Shown here: positions 58,901 to 64,000 of the stretch, piece after piece
Numbering within the stretch: the stretch's first letter is position 1
Layout: every line of letters begins with the position of its first letter
NCBI GenBank assembly: GCA_032717465.1
Contig: CM064658.1
Span: 9,442,242-9,506,241, forward strand
From: Coenobita brevimanus
Taxonomy: Eukaryota; Arthropoda; Malacostraca; Decapoda; Coenobitidae
Direction of reading: 5' to 3'
Length of the DNA: 64,000 nucleotides
Notes under the pieces: generated by a model
What the model was told of the DNA's origin: nothing
Databases searched by the model: none
Seen by the model: the letters and a program-made list of their open reading frames with translations, nothing else
Position numbers and translations under genes: made by a program

Positions 58901-61900
58901 TCCTCAAAACCACCCTAAATTACACTGGCACTTTGCTAAGTGAGACACTGTGCAATAAGGCTACGGTCCATAAGTATTCTCAGCTTAATTTGTTTGATCT
59001 CCTTTACAGTTGTCCATTTAAACTGTTTCAGATAGACTGTCAGACAGATGCAATTTTATTAGTTTATTTGTTACAACCAGTACATAATATATGTATTCCG
59101 TTACCAACAGTGTAGACTCAGTGTGCAGTTTGATGGCGTTCAGATCACCCAGACAACAGCCACTTCCTCTCTGCCGCCCTCAGGACCCCACTGTGGCAGC
59201 ACCATCATATACTTGAAGGTTAGACTTTACATACACTTGAAGGTTAGACTTGAACATTTACTTGAAGGTTAGACTTTACATACACTTGAAGGTTAGACTT
59301 GAACATATACTTGAAGGTTAGACTTACTTGAATATATACTTGAAGGTTAGACTTACTTGAATATATACTTGAAGGTTACGCTTGAACCCGTATATTACCT
59401 GAACAAAATATAAATATATCTACTCGCAATTCTTAATGCATAAACCACCACCATGCTTTTAAAATATCCGCTGACACTCCACTTCCTAATTTATACTTAC
59501 TGACATTTCTCATTCTTCCTCAAGGGTCAGAGTATTCTTGTTTCTCACACTGTTCTGTTGTGCACTGTATATGGCTGTCAATCCCATATACTTGTTTTCA
59601 TTTAACACCTCACATTGTCACAGTCAAGAGGGAGTGTTGCAGTGAACTTTTGGGGTGAACTTTTGATACGGGAATGTAGCATTAGATTTCTGATTATTGT
59701 TTGTGCTTTGGTAACTTTACAGATTTGTTTTGCTGTTGATGATTTATTGCAACACCAATATCATAGCAGAAAAGACATATAGATGGATAATATGGTTAAG
59801 AGGATAATGATGACGATGAAAAAGCTGAGGATCTCTGGTTGCAATGATGTATGTACAGGTGCTAATTTGAGACATAATTCACTACCGTATATTAAGGTAA
59901 AACAGTGTTCTATATAAAATTGTCTCACCAGGGAAAAGCCGACATCACACAACATCCGTGGGAGGAGGGGCAGCCCACAGTCACAAAAACTCCCCCACCC
60001 CGTTCCACCATCCCACCAGCCAGGGTTCGAGGGGTTAGCGTACGGGTGGAGCGAGGTGGTGGGGTTGAGGAGAGCACTGATACCTGGAACAACACAGTCC
60101 CAGTACTGAACACAACATCAACCACACCTCACAACACAACAACGGATGGTAAGTGAGCTCTATGGACTGGTTTCACAATCTTCATATGTATCCTAGTCAG
60201 TCAATCCGCAACTTGCTGAACACAGATGCAAACCAGGGCTGGGATACTGTAATATATTTATGATCGATTCCCTGGTGTAACTATTTTTTCCCAAGAAAGA
60301 GAGGAAGAGGAGAGAGTAGTCAAACCGTGTTTCTTGTCCCTCGCACAAAAATAATGGTTACAGGAGTAAATTAACCATAAAAATAGGCTTTATTTGCTTC
60401 ATGAGGAAAGATAGGGAAAGGAGAGTACAGAACATCCGGTGTCTCTAGTTCTTCCTGCAATAACAAATCTACGTTACGACAGGGATTCTATCGTAAATTT
60501 GTTCTAGAATTCCACGCCAGTATGATAAGCTGTGTCGGGAAGGTTTTACGATCCTTTTAAAACTCAGTGTAGGACGATGTTATAAGTCCTATAGACCGGC
60601 TTCACAGTTCTACCTTGACCACATCTGCTCCCAAATTAGCGCTGATGCAAACCAGTATAATATGTTCCACGGAGGCTGTTTCATTGTCCCTTTTTCAACA
60701 CAAACTACGGATAGTAAATTGTATGGTTTCACAGTGGGTTTCCTACGTGCCCAAACCAGTCAGTCCACAACATGACTATATCCCTTTTTCTTAACTTGGC
60801 CTAAGATTGCCGTCTCTCTACCTTAAATGTCGAGTTGCAACAATAGATTAACATTAGAATATGATGCTAGTCAAGAATACTGAGGAAAGGTTGTGGAGCT
60901 GTCGTAGTTAATTCTGCCACTGAGCTACATGAAATATGGTACGAAACGGCGAAAATCTGGGCCAAGTTTGAGTAAAGGCAGTATAACAGTGATGCAAACC
61001 AGGACATCAGTTTCGTGGGGTGGGTCGCAACACAACAAGGGATGATGGTAAGTTGCATAGGCTAATCTCATCGTCTATTCGTACGTCTCCAGACCAATCA
61101 CTCGTCAACTCAGTTAGAACTCATATACACCAGTATGATTTGCTTCGTGTAGCCGGTTACATAGTCTCCTTCTACTGTATCACGACGACGGACGATGGCA
61201 CATTCCACAGGCTAGTTATACAGTTCTCCACTGTAGAGTCAGGGACTGTGCTGGAGAGGGACGCCTTCATGTGGTGGCACTGAAAATTCATAGTTGGGCC
61301 GTGGAGCTTACCGATTACACAAACGTCCCTCAGCTCCCTCCCTATTCCGCCATAATAGGATAGTGGACTGCAGAAGGACAACTTCATTCTACAGTCCACT
61401 GAGTTCACACTTCAGATTAACCTGGGGCTACAGCAACAATAAGTACTACTAGTCAAGGATAAAAGCTACTCTGCTCTTTTACTGCATCTGCTTCATACTT
61501 GGGGATGTCCGTCACTTTCTTCCCTGTCGCAGCGTGTCAAGATGAATTATCTCTGGACATAGGAACACATATAGCCACTCTTAGCTTAGGAAATTTAGTA
61601 GAAGTAGGTAAGAAGCAGAAGAGGTGCAATATTTTGCGAACTTTTTCCCTCCTATACGTGTCCTAACCACCCAACTCCCAAATTTATTACAAATGATAGA
61701 CTTGTAATAATCTTCACACGGTTGATTGGGTCGCATTCAAAGTTGCACAGGAGGCTTCGTATCACCTCTTCCAAAGAGATTTATTTTGCACAGTAAACCT
61801 GAACCATCTCCTGTGTGCTGTGTACATCATTCCTGTATCGACATACTTCCAGTCAGTGACATACAAGAGGATAATAAGATGTAAAGGTGCCCAAACTTCA

Positions 61901-64000
61901 ACATGCTTAGCCCCTTCAGCCCGGTGACGTAATTTTTATATAACTGCAACTCCCAGACGAATTTCTTATCTTTGGCGAAATCATCTACAGAGACTTGGTT
62001 TGATGCAGTCTATATTGCCTGTCATTACAACCTGATTTCTCTCCCTCAGCTAAGTAAAATCGTCTGAGGGTAGCAAGATACAAATTTCGTAGAGGTCTTG
62101 GAGTGAAGGGCAGGCGTGGCGGAGTGGTAAGTGAAGTAGCCTGTTGTTTAGTGGACGTGGGTTCAAACCGAGGTGGAACAGGGAAGAGTTTGATTTGAAA
62201 TTCTAGTGAAGCAGAAAGCACTGATCTTCCACGCGTCCCACCGACATGCCGTGGAAACACGCTCGTCAGTACAAACACACCAGTCCTGAATGAGACAGCC
62301 CGAGCTTGTATTCAGTTGGCATGATGGGTGTTAGCACAGAAGTGGTTACATGTGAAGGTGTGTGGCGCGTAAGAGGACTGTTTGGTGCTTGGGAATGGAC
62401 TGTGAAACCTAGCCACCCCCACACACAGACAGACAGACACACACACACACAACACACACAATAAATGGATAAAAAAAAAAAACTATAAAAATGGTGGCAA
62501 ATTATCCGCTCAGTATCAGAGTTGGCACGTACTGTATATAGCCCAGCCACATCAGTCCCCAACATGAAACCATAATGTCGTTTTCACAAGAGAACTGACA
62601 CTTGTTTTCCTTAGCGGTTTCTAGCTTCTTCCATAAATTAATAATCTCTTGCGTATTATCACTTTAACCCGTCAGTCCGATGATGCAATTTTTTGTTTCA
62701 TTCTTCCCGCTGCTATACAGCACTACCGTAGTTAGGGAAGAGGTCCCTTGCAGTAATGGAACTCATCAGAGTTTCCTTTGAATAATTTCTCTCTGTCTCT
62801 CTCTGTCTGTCCGTCTGTCTGTCTGTCTCCCTCTCTCTCTCCACAAGATGAATACAGCATGTCATTATAGTAAAATGGTTAATGCTGACACAGTTGCACA
62901 GTAAGGTACCGTAAAACATTATGGTGTCACAGGCAATATACGTGTATGTCGTTGAGGTAGAGGTGGTAGGAAATCTGCCTGGGCCATCTCAATGATGCAA
63001 ACCAATATTTTCTGCCGACCGTATTTTTTACTTGGATTTGTGATTTTCTAAATTCTCACTGGTGTACATTCAAATAATTTACATAAAATATTGTCTTGCA
63101 ATAAACCTGAAAGCTGCACCTTATACATAATTAGACTCTAACTAGACATTTTCATTGCTTAGACAACTTCAGCGTAAGCTGCAATCAGATATTATATGAA
63201 AATGAACTGATGGAGAAACGTAGTTCATGAGCAGCTTCAGTCTGTCAGGAGCAGGGTCGCCACTTACAGACTCCAGGCAATCGCTGGAAGTGCAGAACCA
63301 GTGAATCCACTCGGAAGGGGTCGTATCTTGAGAGCCATCGAAACCGTCTGGTCGCAGTAGCTTCTCCGTCTCCACTCACGATCACGTAGAGTTCGTTGCC
63401 AACTGAATAAATTGTAATGATGTAGATGGTACACTTAAAGTCTTCTAGGTTATAAGGCTTTCTTGAGCTAGGGGAAGCAGGTTTCAATGCAGTGGACAGG
63501 TGTAGGAAACTGACCAAGGAAATAACCGTAGACCCACATAACAGATTCAAGACCTGACTTCCAGCAGCTCACGTGATTCTCATACATATAAAGCAGTGAA
63601 CAAACCCCAAATACCATAGACCCAACCTAACGTAACCGCGATGCTTATCAGTTATCTTAATGTCTTGCAGGCAACAAGTGGTGGGCCTTCATATTCGTCC
63701 TGGGTGAGACTGGGGGTGTCCCTGTGTTGGCCCTGCTGCTGCTGTGTCTGCTGCTGGGTGTCGTGCTGGGAGGCCTGGCTATTTATCTGTGTCAGAGGCG
63801 TCGCTACAAGAAGTATAAATTTCTACGGAAGCAGCCCGCAAGGAGTATAACTTCGCATGCTGATATCATACTCAACACTCAACTAGCCGGGAGCGGTAGT
63901 CTGCTGGGTTCCAAGTATACTAATAGCTTGAAAAGTAACTATAGCACCACACAGTCAGGCAGAGCAACTCCCAATCTTAACACTTTTACTGATCCACGGA
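51805..64000 (+). CDS. Type I single-pass membrane protein, five exons, 3' end beyond window
   Basis: Exons 51805-51900 (ATG 51813), 56511-56746, 59111-59218, 59932-60148 and 63671-64000 join with matching phases (1, 0, 0, 1), giving at least 326 codons. Order: signal peptide (core LIASILLSLVAAA), a segment with VDKRTGMVQV and RTRLEVHLVVVDAASG resembling the second half of a cadherin repeat, a Cys-containing segment (CRLSVQFDG, PHCGSTIIYLK), a Pro/Thr stalk with several N-x-T sites, a transmembrane helix (LALLLLCLLLGVVLGGLAIY), then a basic stop-transfer stretch and a Ser/Thr-rich tail. It probably acts at the cell surface. Additional exons in the 4.6-kb first intron cannot be excluded, but direct joining is in phase and forms a Cys codon. 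The family is not recognised; the cadherin resemblance is weak. Confidence 0.8.
52500..53480. repeat. Intronic minisatellite, unit about 55-65 bp
   Basis: Units like GAGTGCGTTGTGAGAATAAG, GTGCTTGAGGTGAGTGTG, TTACATTATAGTG repeat about eight times to 53010 and more loosely to 53480. Many units contain GAGGTGAGTG, which looks like a splice donor. It lies in intron 1 of the membrane-protein gene. Confidence 0.88.
54015..54100. repeat. (CA)n-(TA)n microsatellite
   Basis: A short CA run leads into about 70 bases of TA. Confidence 0.97.
54642..54691. repeat. (GT)n-(GA)n microsatellite
   Basis: GT repeats change to GA repeats. Confidence 0.95.
54955..55135. repeat. Minisatellite, unit about 31 bp
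   Basis: Six copies of CTTCACTACAATAGATACAA plus about ten bases, followed directly by the MITE arm AGCTGAATAAAATCGTCTGG at 55132. Confidence 0.93.
55419..55476. repeat. (TA)n microsatellite
   Basis: About 58 bases of TA. Confidence 0.97.
55628..55841 (+). mobile_element. RTE family A 3' tail fragment, followed by (TA)n
   Basis: GGCCATGTGGAGAGGATGGA to AAGGCGTCTGG matches the tails at 11.6-11.8 and 40.8-41.0 kb. Here the usual (GATA)n is replaced by (TA)n at 55842-55921. Confidence 0.92.
55842..55921. repeat. (TA)n microsatellite at a LINE 3' end
   Basis: About 80 bases of TA directly after the family A tail. Confidence 0.97.
56370..56540 (+). repeat. Tandem duplication of the exon-2 acceptor region (period 103 bp)
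   Basis: TTTGATTTGCAG-GTAAAATC at about 56397-56416 repeats at 56501-56519 as TTTGAATTGCAG-GTAAAATC. Similarity extends about 35 bases into the intron and about 30 bases into the exon (GACTTGGAG). The upstream copy has an intact AG acceptor but would read into a TGA after ten codons, so it is a decoy or a pseudo-exon edge. Confidence 0.88.
56511..56746 (+). CDS. Exon 2: possible cadherin-like half-repeat
   Basis: 236 nt, entering phase 1 and leaving phase 0. Encodes KIYETQDLEEALTVDKRTGM, VQVTPLDPRTRLEVHLVVVD, AASGARGEGE and WLEENKTHNITLRQYIDTQS. The pattern aVDkrTG-v-V-pLD-----l-vvv-Da-SG resembles the C-terminal half of a cadherin repeat. Two N-glycosylation sites (NKT, NIT). The donor is CCGG-GTATGA, with TGA in frame if unspliced. 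Confidence 0.78.
56747..56895. repeat. Minisatellite starting at the exon-2 donor
   Basis: CTTCTGTGACT..CTCTGTTTGACACTCA-type units of about 30 bases repeat four times between 56785 and 56890. The donor itself, GTATGACTCTATTACAC, resembles a unit, so the array may have begun at the junction. Confidence 0.6.
56896..59110. other. Intron 2, no other gene recognised
   Basis: A 41-base block starting GTTCATACAGTGCCTGTCTG is tandemly duplicated at about 58658-58739. The segment 57690-58440 shows weak codon-like character with stops and may be a decayed mobile-element ORF, but no domain is recognisable. Confidence 0.5.
59111..59218 (+). CDS. Exon 3: Cys-containing juxtamembrane segment
   Basis: 108 nt, phase 0 at both ends. 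Encodes CRLSVQFDGVQITQTTATSS and LPPSGPHCGSTIIYLK; the two Cys could form a disulphide. Acceptor ACCAACAG, donor TTGAAG-GTTAGA. The donor sequence is the first unit of a seven-copy minisatellite, so alternative donors exist. The next one, 24 bases on, would add eight residues in frame. Confidence 0.75.
59211..59390. repeat. Seven-copy minisatellite made of exon-3 end plus donor
   Basis: ACTTGAAGGTTAGACTT starts at 59211, 59235, 59260, 59284, 59309 and 59338, and a variant ACTTGAAGGTTACGCTT at 59367. Spacing is 24, 25, 24, 25, 29 and 29. Unit one spans the last eight coding bases and the donor of exon 3. Every unit thus carries a copy of the AAG-GTTA donor. Confidence 0.95.
59391..59931. other. 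Intron 3 remainder
   Basis: AT-rich with no features, ending in TTGTCTCACCAG at 59931. Confidence 0.6.
59932..60148 (+). CDS. Exon 4: Pro/Thr-rich stalk
   Basis: 217 nt, phase 0 to phase 1. Encodes GKADITQHPWEEGQPTVTKT, PPPRSTIPPARVRG and an end with WNNT, LNTT and HNTT glycosylation sites. The composition suits an extended O- and N-glycosylated stem next to the membrane. Donor GATG-GTAAGT is strong. Confidence 0.82.
60130..61235. repeat. Decayed array derived from the exon-4 end and donor
   Basis: The block CACAACAACGGATG-GTAAGT, followed by GGACTGGTTTCACA, recurs in diverged form near 60572 (GGACGATGTTATAAGTCC), 60713 (ACGGATAGTAAATTG), 61035 (AACAAGGGATGATGGTAAGT) and 61188. The intronic remainder (CAGTCAGTCC, GATGCAAACCAG) also recurs. 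The 61040 copy keeps a perfect GATG-GTAAGT donor with GT at 61048-61049. Confidence 0.8.
61236..61442 (+). mobile_element. SINE-like repeat, family C (copy 3)
   Basis: CTGGAGAGGGACGCCTTCAT, GTGGTGGCACTGA, CCCTCAGCTCCCTCCCTAT and CAGATTAACCTGG match copies at 34.1 and 19.7 kb; ends near CAGCAACAATAA. Confidence 0.85.
61905..62075. mobile_element. Palindromic MITE
   Basis: TTAGCCCCTTCAGCCCGGTG, ACGTAATTTTTATATAA, CCCAGACGAATTTC and, inverted, CAGCTAAGTAAAATCGTCTG mark the two arms and ends. Confidence 0.65.
62108..62180 (+). mobile_element. tRNA-derived SINE head
   Basis: GTGGCGGAGTGGTAAGTG (box A) and GGGTTCAAACCG (box B) in tRNA-like spacing with an extended variable region, reminiscent of class II tRNAs. 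Followed by repeat family D at 62262. Confidence 0.7.
62262..62425. repeat. Dispersed repeat, family D (copy 2)
   Basis: Matches 22608-22770; may be the body of the SINE whose head is at 62108. Confidence 0.8.
62426..63670. other. Intron 4 remainder
   Basis: Short CA- and CTGT-type tracts at 62420-62460 and 62788-62842. Minus-strand open frames at 63169-63550 lack an ATG start and a convincing acceptor. The intron ends in TGTCTTGCAG at 63670. Confidence 0.55.
63671..64000 (+). CDS. Exon 5: transmembrane helix and cytoplasmic tail, open at window end
   Basis: Enters phase 1, completing a Gly codon. Encodes NKWWAFIFVLGETGGVPV, the helix LALLLLCLLLGVVLGGLAIY, LCQRRRYKKYKFLRKQPARS as stop-transfer signal, and a Ser/Thr/Asn-rich tail (HADIILNTQLAGSGSLLGSK, YSTTQSGRATPNLNTFTDPR). 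The frame stays open to base 64000. No kinase or known docking motif is recognised in the visible tail. Confidence 0.85.

Noticed and set aside
63169..63550. Minus-strand open frames with a hydrophobic start in intron 4, and a GTAAGT donor-like site
   Set aside because: The apparent start is TTG, no ATG lies in frame, no good acceptor precedes it and no domain is recognised; chance open frames.

Overview
The window is eukaryotic, AT-rich and repeat-dense, with spliced genes and no bacterial-style gene packing. Long (AT)n, (CA)n and (GA)n tracts, several families of decayed non-LTR retrotransposons, tRNA-derived SINEs, palindromic MITEs and introns of several kilobases all suggest an arthropod, most likely a decapod crustacean such as a crab. 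The taxonomic call is inference from repeat style; no marker gene proves it. A 100-base run of N at 23901-24000 is a scaffold gap.

Three coding loci can be supported. (1) On the minus strand, four exons between 34994 and 24001 encode the C-terminal half of an alpha-L-fucosidase (GH29). Three junctions agree in phase; the fourth exon runs into the gap and loses frame just before it. (2) On the plus strand, five exons from 51805 to the window end fit together in phase. They encode a type I membrane protein with a signal peptide, a possible cadherin-like half-repeat, a Cys-containing segment, a Thr/Pro-rich glycosylated stalk, a transmembrane helix and a basic cytoplasmic tail; it is still open at base 64000. 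I do not recognise the protein. (3) A possible first coding exon lies on the minus strand at 46455-46580. A THAP-domain fragment with an in-frame stop lies at 45518-45721.

Layout: 1-6.7 kb holds tandem repeats, including a 468-bp duplication and minisatellites. 6.7-24 kb holds SINEs, two RTE-type elements, an AGGTCA-rich repeat and a jockey-type 3' fragment. 24-35 kb is the fucosidase gene, whose introns carry another RTE-type copy, SINEs and a pogo-like MITE. 35-50 kb is a transposon graveyard: a Harbinger element inside a SINE, two jockey-type fragments, two large inverted repeats, THAP remains and a decayed YADD LINE. 50-64 kb is the membrane-protein gene, whose introns are full of minisatellites.

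The most unusual feature is that several introns of both genes hold tandem arrays that look as if they grew from the exon-intron junction itself. Pieces of exon end plus splice site are repeated into the intron at about 26.3-27.4, 56.4-56.5, 59.2-59.4, 60.1-61.2 and perhaps 56.75-56.9 kb. Each array carries extra, mostly decayed, splice-site copies.
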